Source: Candidatus Geocrenenecus arthurdayi (lineage in GTDB: Archaea > Thermoproteota > Nitrososphaeria_A > Caldarchaeales > Wolframiiraptoraceae). From it: a stretch of 46,245 nucleotides of DNA. The notes below the pieces were generated by a model that saw nothing but the letters and a program-made list of their open reading frames with translations, did no database searches and was not told where the DNA came from. Location: the NCBI GenBank assembly GCA_023539395.1, contig JAKCEX010000001.1, positions 85,193 to 131,437 of the forward strand. Reading direction: 5' to 3'. Of the stretch, positions 1 through 9,400 are shown one piece after another. Every line of letters begins with the position of its first letter. Position 1 is the stretch's first letter. A program made the position numbers and the translations under genes.

Positions 1-1272
1 CTCTAAATCTGGATCTACCTTAACATTGAAGGCTAATACTGCTCCCTTTAATTCATCTTTCATTCTAACAGCTTCAGCCTCCACAATATCTCTTTTACTA
101 ACCTCACCTATGTCTGCCCTTCTTATTGGTATGCCTTTCTCACGGAGATATAGTGTAGCAGCTTCTAGAGAGCCTAAAGTATCAGTTTTTACAACAACCC
201 CAATCTTATCAGTAGTTATCATAAACTCCTCGATCTCGTTCTTTATCTTCTCTAGGATTTCATTTTCTACGCTTGGTGTAGGGATTACATAGATAGGTGA
301 GCCAGCAAGACATTTATCTAATCCTTCAGCAACTATCTTTACACCAACAGCAGCTTCAACTTCCTCAACTCTTCTAAACTTGTCTCTCGGATCCCTCATC
401 TCATCTAGTGGCTTAGGCATTAGTAAAGCTTTAACCCTTGTAGAAAATGGTCCATCCACACCCATTAAAGCTATCCTATCTCCAACTCTTAAGACTCCAT
501 CACTTATAATCGCGTTTACCGTATGTCCAATCCCTACTTCTTCTAATACTTCCAGAACTACCCCCTCAGCTGGGCTGGAAGAAGAAGTCAACAATCTATC
601 CTGCATAAAGGATTGAGCTAAACCTAAGAGAATGAGTAGTAAGTCTGGGATCCCCTCACCAGTCTTGGCACTTACAGGAATTATAGCTAGAGTCTTGGTG
701 AAATCTCTTATCTTAGTGTAGAGGTCTGCTTTAAATCCGAAGAATGAAAGTTCTCCAACCAGCTCGTATATCTTCTTCTCTAATTCTTCTTGGACGAGTT
801 TACTTTGAGATTCAAAAGTCTTACTGAAAGGTGCGAGTTCGACCGGTCTCCATCCCTGTATGAGGTCGATCTTGTTTGCAGCAACCACGAATGGGGTTCG
901 TCTAGACTTCAATAACTGAATACACTCTCTAGTTTGTTCTTGTATACCATTAATAATATCTATGACTAGGATGGCTAGGTCAGCTATAGACCCTCCCCTC
1001 TTTCTTAAGTTTGCGAATGCTGCATGCCCAGGAGTATCTATAAACATTAATCCTGGGATCTTAAGCTTCTCAATCTTTACTTCGCCTAGGAGGGCTTTAC
1101 ATGTTTCTATCACGGCATCTAGGGGGAATAAGCTTGCACCTATGTGCTGGGTTATCCCTCCAGCTTCTCTAACTGCTACGATCGTCCCCCTCATTTTGTC
1201 TAGTAGTGAAGTCTTGCCATGGTCAACATGACCTAAGACGACTACTATTGGTTGACGGAGTCTTGTACTCAT
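1..1272 (-). CDS. infB: Translation initiation factor aIF5B (IF-2 homologue), partial
   Basis: This is the N-terminal 424 codons; the gene runs off the left edge, so the C-terminal part is missing. The product is a translational GTPase that promotes ribosomal subunit joining and initiator-tRNA positioning. Visible GTPase motifs are GHVDHGKTSLLDKM (G1) near residue 14, DTPGHAAF (G3) near residue 75 and NKID (G4) near residue 130, followed by a beta-barrel domain II with KIVAEGLDKCLAGSPI. The ATG at 1272 gives MSTRLRQPIVVVLGHVDHGK, the usual short archaeal N-terminus. No intein is visible in the part present. Identity is clear from the motif set; archaeal IF-2-type GTPases of this length and start are aIF5B rather than aIF2 gamma. 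Confidence 0.95.
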   Translation of the reverse strand, partial: MSTRLRQPIVVVLGHVDHGKTSLLDKMRGTIVAVREAGGITQHIGASLFPLDAVIETCKALLGEVKIEKLKIPGLMFIDTPGHAAFANLRKRGGSIADLAILVIDIINGIQEQTRECIQLLKSRRTPFVVAANKIDLIQGWRPVELAPFSKTFESQSKLVQEELEKKIYELVGELSFFGFKADLYTKIRDFTKTLAIIPVSAKTGEGIPDLLLILLGLAQSFMQDRLLTSSSSPAEGVVLEVLEEVGIGHTVNAIISDGVLRVGDRIALMGVDGPFSTRVKALLMPKPLDEMRDPRDKFRRVEEVEAAVGVKIVAEGLDKCLAGSPIYVIPTPSVENEILEKIKNEIEEFMITTDKIGVVVKTDTLGSLEAATLYLREKGIPIRRADIGEVSKRDIVEAEAVRMKDELKGAVLAFNVKVDPDLE

Positions 1273-1374
1273 AGTCTTACCCCCAATACGATTTATTCAA
1301 GCTATGTTAAAAACTGTAGCTCTACTATCTATATAGTGATTAGAATTAGTCTGAGAATTTTGCTATCTTTCTTC

Positions 1375-2379
1375 TTATAATGCTTCCTGAATAATCGATA
1401 TATCTTCAGATGCCTTCGTAGTAGGTGGTTTGTAGTATGGTTCTCTGAGTTTAATAGCTTCAATGAATATTTTTTCAAGTTCTTCTTCTGATGCTCCATT
1501 TCTTAGAGGAGTTAAGAAATCAACTAGGTTGTCGTTTCTCATTAAGCATGGCTTAAACTTACCATCATGGGTTATCCTTATTCTATCATCATTCATGCAG
1601 AATTCAAAGTTGTAGTTTGGTCTAACTACTTCAACCCATACGCCGTTAGGTAGAAGATACTGCTTCCTCATATGGAGAGTTCTAGTAATAATCTTTAGAG
1701 CTGTCCTTTCAAATCTCTCCTCGATCTCTCTTAAATCATAATGGTACCTTTCATAGAATTGTTTATTTGATATACCTTCTTCTATGAGCTCTATTAATTG
1801 TAGGATGACTTTGCCTCCGAATCTTGAAGCGAATTCTATTAAACTGTCTACTTCATCATGGTTTACATTCTTCATGACTACTACGTTCAGCTTTACAGGG
1901 TTCATGCCAGCCTCAATCGCAGCTTTTATCGCGTCTATAGTATATTCATATCTAGTTCTTCCATCTTTCTTATTTTTCATGCCAGTAATCCAGCAATACT
2001 TCTCACTACTTACAGTGTGTAAGCTTATATTGATTCTCGTTAAACCTGCTTTCCTTAACTTCTTAGCCATCGAGATTAAACGTGTACCATTTGTAGTCAT
2101 GCTCAAATCATCTAAGCCTAACCTACCTAAGCGTTCAACTATCTCTAGTATGTCTTTACGGAGCATCGGCTCCCCACCAGTCAACTTAACTTTCTTTATA
2201 TTGTATCTGAGCAGGATTTTGACTATTTTCTCAATCTCTTCAGGAGTCATCATGGTATCCGACCCACCTGCTGTTATACCTTCCATATGGCAGAATACAC
2301 ATTTAAAGTTACAAGTATAGCTGGGGTTGACGGAGATTCTAAGCCCTCTTACTGGTCTACCATAACGGTCCACTATCAT
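1375..2379 (-). CDS. moaA: GTP 3',8-cyclase MoaA (molybdenum cofactor biosynthesis)
   Basis: A radical SAM enzyme of 334 residues that converts GTP to the precursor of cyclic pyranopterin monophosphate, the first step of molybdopterin synthesis. The SAM-cluster motif CxxxCxxC is seen as CNFKCVFC near residues 23-30. KLTGGEP follows, and the C-terminal GTP-side region reads FCMNDDRIRITHDGKFKPCL. In the family this last region is CxxCx13C; here the first and third Cys are present but the middle one is Asp (near residue 264). The C-terminus lacks the GG tail of bacterial MoaA. ATG at 2379 is preferred over the TTG at 2382. It is divergent from kae1. A user of the cofactor lies close by in the ttrA-type oxidoreductase. 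Confidence 0.88.
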   Translation of the reverse strand: MIVDRYGRPVRGLRISVNPSYTCNFKCVFCHMEGITAGGSDTMMTPEEIEKIVKILLRYNIKKVKLTGGEPMLRKDILEIVERLGRLGLDDLSMTTNGTRLISMAKKLRKAGLTRINISLHTVSSEKYCWITGMKNKKDGRTRYEYTIDAIKAAIEAGMNPVKLNVVVMKNVNHDEVDSLIEFASRFGGKVILQLIELIEEGISNKQFYERYHYDLREIEERFERTALKIITRTLHMRKQYLLPNGVWVEVVRPNYNFEFCMNDDRIRITHDGKFKPCLMRNDNLVDFLTPLRNGASEEELEKIFIEAIKLREPYYKPPTTKASEDISIIQEAL

Positions 2380-2428
2380 CAAGGTTTAGATTATCCTCCA
2401 CAGCTTGGAGAATAGTCTGCAATCAAGG

Positions 2429-2439
2429 ATATAAATTAT
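2429..2439 (+). promoter_or_regulatory. TATA-like box upstream of kae1
   Basis: GATATAAATTA lies in the divergent moaA/kae1 intergenic region. Its spacing predicts a transcript start near 2460, leaving a short leader with the G-rich stretch GGGGCGGG before the kae1 start codon. Assigned by eye from composition and spacing only. Confidence 0.4.
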
Positions 2440-2486
2440 TTTAACTTTAACAAACTATGGGTAGTAGAGTAGGGGCGGGATGCTAA

Positions 2487-3485
2487 TTGCGTGATGATGA
2501 GAAGATTGTTATGGGGATAGAATCTACAGCTCATACTTTCGGGGTGGGAATTGCTACTTCTCGGGGAAGGATACTTGCTAATGTTAGTAGTGTTTATACT
2601 CCGAAGTCTGGAGGCATACATCCTAGAGAAGCTGCACAACACCATTCTTCGATAGCTCCTGAAAAAATTAAGGAAGCAATAAAAATAGGTGGCATATCTC
2701 CTTCCGAGATAGATGCTATAGCTTTTTCTTCTGGACCAGGCATGGGACCATGCCTACGGGTTGGAGCAACTATTGCTAGGTCTCTATCTCTTAAGTTAAA
2801 TGTTCCCCTCATATCTGTGAATCATGGTGTAGCCCACATAGAGATAGGTAGATTAACTACTGGATGTAGAGACCCTGTCGTCTTATATGTTGCAGGTGGG
2901 AATACACTCATAACTTCCTATAAAGATGGGAGGTACAGGGTCTTTGGTGAAACATTAGATATTGCAGCTGGGAACTGCCTTGACGTATTTGGGATTAAAG
3001 CAGGTATAGGGTTAATGCCGAATCCAGAGATAAAATCCCTTGAAGGAAGGAGATTCTATTACCTATCATATAAGGTTAAGGGTATGGATGTATCCTTCTC
3101 AGGAGTATTAACAGCAGCATTAAAGCTACTAAAGGAAGGAGTTAAGCTAGAAGACATCTGCTATAGCCTAGTAGAGACTGTCTATAGTATGTTGACAGAA
3201 GTAACTGAGCGGGCTTTAGCATTTACAGAGAAGAGAGAAGTCTTGGTCGTTGGAGGATTATCGAGAAGTAGGAGATTAAGAGAGATGATGGAGGAGATGG
3301 TTAAGCTACATAATGCAAGACTAATGATTGTTCCCCAAGAATATGCTGGAGATAATGGAGCGATGATAGCTTGGACAGGTGTACTCCAACTCTTAACGGG
3401 TCAGACCATATCTATTGAAGAGAGTAGAGTTAGACCTAGATATAGGATTGATGAAGTTGAAGTAAAATGGTTTAACTATTTATAG
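2487..3485 (+). CDS. kae1: KEOPS complex subunit Kae1 (tRNA N6-threonylcarbamoyladenosine synthesis)
   Basis: Kae1/TsaD-family ATPase of the KEOPS complex. It transfers the threonylcarbamoyl group to A37 of ANN-decoding tRNAs. The N-terminal signature GIESTAHTFGVGI and the metal-binding HxxxH (H113 and H117 in VNHGVAHIEIG) are present, with GDNGAMIAW near the C-terminus carrying the third metal ligand Asp. At 332 residues it is the stand-alone form; the Bud32 kinase fused to it in some archaea is absent here. The start is TTG 2487 or ATG 2511 (MGIESTAHTF); the latter matches the usual archaeal N-terminus more closely. Another KEOPS subunit, Pcc1, is encoded about 30 kb away in this window. 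Confidence 0.95.
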   Translation: MRDDEKIVMGIESTAHTFGVGIATSRGRILANVSSVYTPKSGGIHPREAAQHHSSIAPEKIKEAIKIGGISPSEIDAIAFSSGPGMGPCLRVGATIARSLSLKLNVPLISVNHGVAHIEIGRLTTGCRDPVVLYVAGGNTLITSYKDGRYRVFGETLDIAAGNCLDVFGIKAGIGLMPNPEIKSLEGRRFYYLSYKVKGMDVSFSGVLTAALKLLKEGVKLEDICYSLVETVYSMLTEVTERALAFTEKREVLVVGGLSRSRRLREMMEEMVKLHNARLMIVPQEYAGDNGAMIAWTGVLQLLTGQTISIEESRVRPRYRIDEVEVKWFNYL

Positions 3486-3802
3486 AGCAGACATTGATAT
3501 TTTTAAACTTCTTCTCAACTGAGAAGTCTAGGGAGAGCTTGTGGAACCACTTTCTAATAACCCCACTAGAAAGCCAAGCTACATAGTATCTTTCAGAAAT
3601 GCTTCTTAGACTTAACCAACAACATAAAGCATAACAGTAACCCCTCACATAATAGATGATTATCAAATCTCTCTATAAGCTGGACATACTGTTTAAGAGT
3701 AGTCTAACACATACGTAGGAAGAACGAAGCAGAAACTAGCAGGAAAAAGAAAACTTAAGTAAAAGTTTATAGAATCTTCATACACTAGGAGTTTGTATTC
3801 CT
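3486..3802. other. Gene-free stretch between kae1 and the RHH regulator
   Basis: 317 bases with no convincing gene. It holds a short hairpin just after kae1 (CTTCTC, loop AACT, GAGAAG near 3508-3523) that could mark the 3' end of that transcript. Before the next gene there is a TATA-like GTTTATAGA (3765-3773), about 30 nt from the ATG at 3803. An imperfect operator-like inverted repeat, TAGGA (3786-3790) and TCCTA (3799-3803), straddles the predicted transcript start. Base composition changes from AT-rich to more GC-rich near the right end. Confidence 0.4.
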
Positions 3803-4375
3803 ATGGCTCGAGTGTCCTTAGCTGTTGAAGCTGAAGTAGCTCAGGCTCTCTCCAAGCTTGCAGAAGAAAAACACATGACTCTCTATTCCCTCACAAACCA
3901 GATACTAAAAACCGCGATAGAGCTTCTCAGAGAAAACCTCGAGATACAGGATCTCAAGGACCTTTTATTAGGCTATACTATTCTACGCGACCTCGATGCT
4001 GTCGTCCTGCCATCTGATTTTATGGACTCGCTTATATCAGAGCTCTACACTCGTGACAAAGAGCTTGTCCTGAAGAAGTTTAGGCAGCTGGGCAGGGATG
4101 TAGGGAAATACCTTAAAGTCTACACAGAAAGCTTTGAAGATCTACTTCAGCTAGCCCATAAGGTTGGACGCTTCTTCCCACTGAAAAGGCTTGAATCACG
4201 TTACATCTCCAGAGAACAATACGAGCTCGTGATTGTTGGTGTAGGCAGAAGGATCGAATCGACAGAATGCGTATATGAAGCAATGAATGGTATACTTGAG
4301 GAATATGATGTAAAGATTATCGAAGGAGAGATGACCAAAGGATTGATTAAAGTGAAAGTCTCGATTGAGAAATGA
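3803..4375 (+). CDS. RHH-type transcriptional regulator with C-terminal sensor-like domain (island copy)
   Basis: 190 residues. The first 45 residues look like a ribbon-helix-helix DNA-binding unit: a short beta strand (RVSLAVE), helix (EVAQALSKLAEEK) and helix (TLYSLTNQILKTAIELL). About 140 residues of mixed alpha/beta sequence follow and match no family I can name. Size and architecture resemble the protein at 14309-14842, which has TLVNQILLSYV in the matching helix. It lies 361 bases before the ttr-type operon on the same strand and shares its higher GC content, so control of that operon by a redox or sulfur signal is a reasonable inference. A ligand-binding role for the C-terminal part is likewise inferred, not seen. 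Confidence 0.65.
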   Translation: MARVSLAVEAEVAQALSKLAEEKHMTLYSLTNQILKTAIELLRENLEIQDLKDLLLGYTILRDLDAVVLPSDFMDSLISELYTRDKELVLKKFRQLGRDVGKYLKVYTESFEDLLQLAHKVGRFFPLKRLESRYISREQYELVIVGVGRRIESTECVYEAMNGILEEYDVKIIEGEMTKGLIKVKVSIEK

Positions 4376-4736
4376 TTACATGACGTAGCCTTCAGGAAAC
4401 TTAACCCCTATAGAGTGGAAGAGAGGCTACACGTAAACACATAGTCCAGCCATAAGATCAAATATACCTTAAATCAGGAGACTTTAAGCTTAAGATTACT
4501 AGCCAATGGTGGCTGAGTATAAGCCTGACTATACAAGCGGAAATGAGGCATAATAAGCATAAAGGAAAATAAGAGTAGAAGCTGATGCAGCCTGCATTGA
4601 TCAGCTAGATTAGGTTTTCAGATATTTTAAAACATTCCGGCATAGGTCTTAGTTTTAAGTCTCCTATAGAACTATATATCTCTTTATACACTTGTGGACA
4701 GTATCTTATATATAAGAGCATGAACATCAACAAGAG
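4376..4736. other. Gene-free stretch upstream of the ttr-type operon
   Basis: 361 bases without a supported gene. Features seen are a widely spaced inverted repeat GTAGCC (4385-4390) and GGCTAC (4435-4440), a palindromic TTAAGCTTAA near 4485, and the operon promoter close to the right end. This is the natural place for binding sites of the adjacent RHH regulator, but no clear repeated operator could be picked out by eye. Confidence 0.35.
4705..4716 (+). promoter_or_regulatory. TATA box of the ttr-type operon
   Basis: CTTATATATAAG is a perfect TATA-type palindrome centred about 27 nt before the ATG at 4737. Archaeal transcription starts roughly 25-27 nt downstream of the TATA centre, so the mRNA would begin at or next to the start codon. 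The first gene is therefore probably translated from a leaderless message, consistent with the absence of a ribosome binding site here. Confidence 0.6.
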
Positions 4737-5375
4737 ATGTCCAAGACAAGTAGACGGGGGTTTCTCGGGGCCGTTTCAGCATTAGTTGTGTTGCCAGCGT
4801 TGTCAGCGGCCTCAGCCGTTGGGGAAAGTAAGCGTTACGCGATGTTAATAGATGTTGATAAGTGTTATGGTTGTATGGCCTGCGTGGTAGCTTGCGCAGC
4901 AGAGAACAATGTCCCACTTGGGAGCTTTAGGACGTGGGTTGAGCATCTAGTCAAGCCTGAAGGGATGAGAATCTTTATTCCTAAGCAGTGTAACCACTGC
5001 GATGACCCACCCTGTGTTCCACCTTGTCCAACAGGTGCTACATACAAAACACCTGATGGTCTCGTACTAGTCAATGATGAGCTCTGCATAGGCTGCGGAG
5101 CCTGTGTGAAGGCTTGCCCCTATGGAGCACGATACATCAACCCAGTGAAAGGCGTCGCAGATAAATGTACATTCTGCGACCACAGGCTTAAGGCTGGGCT
5201 ACTTCCAGCCTGCGTCGAAGCTTGTCCAACCAGCGCTCGAATATTCGGCCCTCTACACGAGGTTAATGAACTCTCCAAGACGATCAATAGCAGGCCAGTG
5301 CAGGTGCTGAAGCCACACACGGGGGCTAGGCCCCAGATATACTATATCTCCCTTCCCGATGAGGTGAACAGATGA
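4737..5375 (+). CDS. ttrB: Tat-exported Fe-S electron-transfer subunit, TtrB-like
   Basis: 212 residues, the four-cluster ferredoxin subunit of a complex iron-sulfur molybdoenzyme. It starts with a twin-arginine signal (SRRGFLG, residues 5-11, then a hydrophobic stretch to about residue 28), so it acts outside the membrane. Four [4Fe-4S] cysteine groups are visible: CYGCMACVVAC (C43-C53), CNHCDDPPCVPPC, CIGCGACVKAC, and CTFC followed by ACVEAC. The family (TtrB/PsrB/PhsB/DmsB) relays electrons from the membrane quinol subunit to the catalytic subunit. The next gene overlaps it by four bases (ATGA). The B-C-A order matches the bacterial ttrBCA operon, which favours a tetrathionate reductase assignment, but substrate cannot be proven from this subunit. 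Confidence 0.85.
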   Translation: MSKTSRRGFLGAVSALVVLPALSAASAVGESKRYAMLIDVDKCYGCMACVVACAAENNVPLGSFRTWVEHLVKPEGMRIFIPKQCNHCDDPPCVPPCPTGATYKTPDGLVLVNDELCIGCGACVKACPYGARYINPVKGVADKCTFCDHRLKAGLLPACVEACPTSARIFGPLHEVNELSKTINSRPVQVLKPHTGARPQIYYISLPDEVNR

Positions 5376-6481
5376 TGCTTGGATACTACTTCCCCAACGA
5401 GTTTGCTGAGCCTCTCCTCTGGCACCCTGTACTCTTTGCCTACTCACTGCTTGTCTCTGGAGCAGACCTCCTTATACTCGTTGCCCTTGCGTATCTTTCG
5501 AGAAGTTTGAGGAAGGCTATTCCACTGATGACGATGCTTGGCATAGGATTTTTCGCTGTAGTAATGGCAGGACCTCTAGCAGACCTCAGATCACCGCATA
5601 GGGCTCCCCTAATATTTACATTACCCCACATAGTCTCTACAGCCGCTAATCCAGGAATCTCGCTAATTGCCTTCCAGTCTATCATATGGCTCGTTGCGCT
5701 GGCATTATCAATTATATTCGCTCTACTTACCTTCTCCTACTATTCTTACCAGGCATCTCTGATGCATGCAGGCTTCAGGAAAAAGTTTTACCAAGTATTC
5801 TCCTTCGGGATAACGACGGCTGAGAGATACGGAGCTGTAGAGAAGGTCGCTAAGGTTGTCGCAGTTCTCATGCTCCCGTTCCTGACCCTCTGGGGTATCT
5901 ATCCAGCCTCGTTATTCATTATGCAGACATGGAACCCTGTTTGGAGAAGCTGGGTCCTCCTACCTATCGCATACTTCGCTGACACGTTTGTAGTTGCCAC
6001 GGCCTTATTCATGCTAGTTTACTTCTGCTGGAGATACAAGGCGCTAGAGCGTGACGTTGTTATTCCCGTGCTCAAGATACATGCAGCTGGCTCGTTATCT
6101 CTTGCGGCTTTAACAGGTCTACAAATGGCCGTTTGGTGGTTCTGGTCTTCTTCAATTGCTGAAATGGTTACACCACTCATACCGATAATGTACTTAGTCG
6201 TAGCTCTCCTGCTCCTCTCTTTCTTCCTCTCACTTATTGCGATGAGATACCCTGCAGCAATACTGGCTGTCTCCTTGGTAGCTATGGCAGGCACTTTCAC
6301 CAACAAGTGGAACATAATAATCAACGCCCAGCTAGTCTCTAAGACAGGGCTTGCATTCCTTGAGGCGGAGCTGGGAGGTTTATGGCCCCTAGAAACTGCC
6401 GCGCCCATCGCGTTGGGTGTAGCGGTCTTCATATTTCTCTCCATGCTCTTCCCACTAGAGGTGAGAGAAAGTGGTAAGTAG
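5372..6481 (+). CDS. ttrC: NrfD/PsrC/TtrC-type membrane anchor subunit
   Basis: 369 residues with about nine to ten hydrophobic segments, typical of the NrfD/PsrC family that oxidises quinol in the membrane and passes electrons to the Fe-S subunit. Segments include LLVSGADLLILVALAYL, IIWLVALALSIIFALLTF and VVALLLLSFFLSLIAM. It lacks the heme-ligating histidines expected of a cytochrome b anchor, consistent with a heme-free NrfD fold. It overlaps ttrB-like by four bases (ATGA) and ttrA-like by eleven, so the three genes are almost certainly co-transcribed and translationally coupled. The specific name rests on gene order and on its partner subunit. Confidence 0.8.
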   Translation: MMLGYYFPNEFAEPLLWHPVLFAYSLLVSGADLLILVALAYLSRSLRKAIPLMTMLGIGFFAVVMAGPLADLRSPHRAPLIFTLPHIVSTAANPGISLIAFQSIIWLVALALSIIFALLTFSYYSYQASLMHAGFRKKFYQVFSFGITTAERYGAVEKVAKVVAVLMLPFLTLWGIYPASLFIMQTWNPVWRSWVLLPIAYFADTFVVATALFMLVYFCWRYKALERDVVIPVLKIHAAGSLSLAALTGLQMAVWWFWSSSIAEMVTPLIPIMYLVVALLLLSFFLSLIAMRYPAAILAVSLVAMAGTFTNKWNIIINAQLVSKTGLAFLEAELGGLWPLETAAPIALGVAVFIFLSMLFPLEVRESGK

Positions 6482-9400
6482 AAGAACAGTAGTTAAGGGA
6501 GCTGTTGGCATTGCCTCACTAGGTGTCTTCCTCGCAGGATACTGGAGCGTGGTTGACAGGATAATCAAACCTACCACAACCCTCTACGGCCCCGACAGAG
6601 TAGCCGGACCTGGCGTAAGATACGTCTACTCGTCCTGCCTGGGCTGTAATGTTAGGTGTGGAATCAGGGTTAGGATAGCCTCATACAATGGAGTAGAGGT
6701 TGTTGAAAGGATAGAAGGCAATCCATATCATCCATACAATCGATGCGTCACATCAGACCGCCAGATGCATCGTTACAATCCACTCGACTACAAGACGCCC
6801 GCCCGCCAGTCACTACAAGTAAGCTCGACATTATGTCCACGCGGGCAGGACGGCATACATTACCTCTACGACCCCTATAGAATCATCAAGCCATTAAAGA
6901 GGGCTGGGCCGAGAGGCAGCGGGAAATGGAAGGAGATAAGCTGGGAGCAGCTCATCAGAGAAGTTGTGGAGGGAGGAGTCATCGAGGAAACGGGAGAGCG
7001 CCTCCCCGGCTTGAAAGAGATATTCGTATATGGCAGGCTAAGGGATGCAGGCTTCGAAAAACCTGGAGAAATACTATCGGCCATGAAGAAGGATGTTGAC
7101 GAGCTTTTAGCTAAAGCAGCAGATAAAAAAGTGACAGCTGAAGATTTTGAGGTCCTACTCAAGGACTTCAAGGAAAAGTGGAGCAAGACACTAGGCGAGA
7201 AGGGGCTTAAGCTCGAAGACGTTCTAGTGGACCCTGATAACCCTGACCTAGGTACAAAAGCTAACCAGCTCGTCTACATGCGTGGAAGAGGACAAGATAA
7301 CGCAGACGTCTTCACAAACCGTTTCATCACAGCTTTCGGCAGCGTAAACTGGCTCCGCCACACCTCCTCATGCCAGCTTTCATTCTATACAGGGAACTAC
7401 CTCTGGTCAGGATACTACGACATAAACCCAGATGCATTGAATGCGAAGGTCATTATTATGGCTGGAGCAGCCATGGGTAGAGTACACCCAGGAGCTACTG
7501 GGCAGGGTGCCCTAATTGAGAAAGCTGCAGAAAACGGCTTAAAGATATACTACGTTAATCCCTTATCACCGAGGACTACAAGTGGCGGAAACATCGTTTG
7601 GGTCCCAGTAAAGCCTGGAACTGACGCGGCCCTAGCAATAGCCATCGCGCAGATAATGATCAGGAATAACTGGTTTAACCGTGACTTCCTCAGGAGGCCG
7701 GGTAAAGCAGCTGCGGAGAAGATAGGCTACCCATACCATAGCAACGCTACATGGCTTGTCGTGATGGAAGAGGGTCATAAGCTCTACGGTAGCTACCTGA
7801 CAGATGCGATGGTCGGGCTTGGGACTGAGAACAAGCCACTCGTATATACGGGAGAAGGCTTCGCAGTAAACGATACTGTTGAAGAAGCAGAGCTAGAGTT
7901 CTCGGGCAAGGCACGACTTACGACGGGTGAGGAAGTTACTGTTAAGACAGCCTTCACAATCTACAAGGAGACAGTGTTCAGCAAAAGCATTGAAGAATGG
8001 GCCACCATCTGTGGAGTAAAGCCTGAAATAATACAGCAGATGGCGGAAGACTTTTGGGAGGCAGCTCCACGCGCAGCTACATACATACACAGAGGAGTAG
8101 CGATGCACCCCAATGGCGAGTACACAGTCTGGGCCTTACGAAGCCTCGATATCCTCATAGGAAACTTCCACAGAGCAGGCGGTCTTCTTGCAAGACCCTC
8201 AACAACCAGCTACAACGTTTACCTCTACAATTGCGGTGCCAGCGGGTTCGGTGAACCACCACGCTGGGGGCCAGCGATAGATAGACACAAGGCAGAGTAC
8301 GAGAAGACAATAATGTACTACAGAAAAGTGAAGAAGGGCGAGGACCCGTACCCTGCTAAGCGTCCATGGTACCCGCTTACACCAGAGGAGAGCTATACAG
8401 AGCTTTTCGCTGGAATAGACCTTGCCTATCCCTACCCGATTAAGGCGCTCATTCTATACTTCGCTAACCCTGTCCTCTCTGTTAATGGAGGAATAAGGTT
8501 CGCTGAAGTCTTGAAGGATACACGTAAGCTACCCCTCTTCATCGGCATAACCACAACAATAAACGAAACATACCTTTACGCAGACTACCTAGTCCCCGAC
8601 ACAACATATCTCGAAACAGGTACAAATGGAGTCCAGTTCTTGTATAGCTCCGGTATGGGAAGGTTACTGGCCGAGTCATGGAGGACTCCCGCAATAATGC
8701 CCCTTACACAGAGGATAAGTGACGCACCCGACGGTAATCCACGGTATGCCTCAATGTGGGAGTTCTTCATCGACATTGGTAAAGCCCTCGGAGCACCTGG
8801 ATATGGAGATAAAGCAATCCCCGGTGTGAAGGGTAAGAAGTATGAGGGTCAGTGGTTCCCACTCCATAGCTTCTGGGACTACATAATGAGAGTTTACGCA
8901 AATGGCGGTGTAGATGCTATGGATAAGGGGATTGTACCAAAGGAGATTCCAGAAGATGACTTGAGATTCGTTGAAGAAAACTACCCAATAGCACGATTCA
9001 AGAACGTGATAACAGTAGATGAATGGCGTGCTGCAGCTTACTGCCTGGCCCGAGGAGGCGTCTTCACAAAATATGAGGAATCCTTTGATGAAAAAGGGTT
9101 CTCTAAACGCAAGATTCCTGGAACAGGCATTCTTCTGCTCTGGAACGAAAAACTAGCTAAAACACCCAATAGCATAACAGGTAAGAAGTTCTGGGGAGGC
9201 CCAGCCTATTTCGAGCCTGCGACCTATGCTCCCATCGGGAAAGGCAGAGGACTAGGCTTCGCTGGCACCCCACTCCGAGAACTCTACCCACTCAAAGACT
9301 ACCCATACATACTCGTCTTCGAATCAGGTCCATTCTACACAAAACATCGAAGCTCTAACTACTACTTCATAAAGACAATCTTACCTGAAAACTTTGCCCT

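Noticed and set aside
1784-2320. Plus-strand open frame of 178 codons opposite moaA
   Set aside because: It is a shadow of moaA. The minus-strand frame has all radical-SAM motifs, while this one has low-complexity hydrophobic sequence and no ribosome binding site or promoter.
2490-2520. C/D-box small RNA starting at GTGATGATGAG
   Set aside because: A C-box-like sequence is present, but no D box (CTGA) follows at suitable distance and it falls at the start of kae1.
3472-3666. Minus-strand 64-codon frame after kae1
   Set aside because: No ribosome binding site, no recognisable domain, and Cys/Tyr-rich composition typical of translated intergenic sequence.
6019-6444. Minus-strand open frame of 141 codons opposite the NrfD-like gene
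   Set aside because: Antisense shadow; the plus-strand product has clear membrane segments and coupled neighbours.
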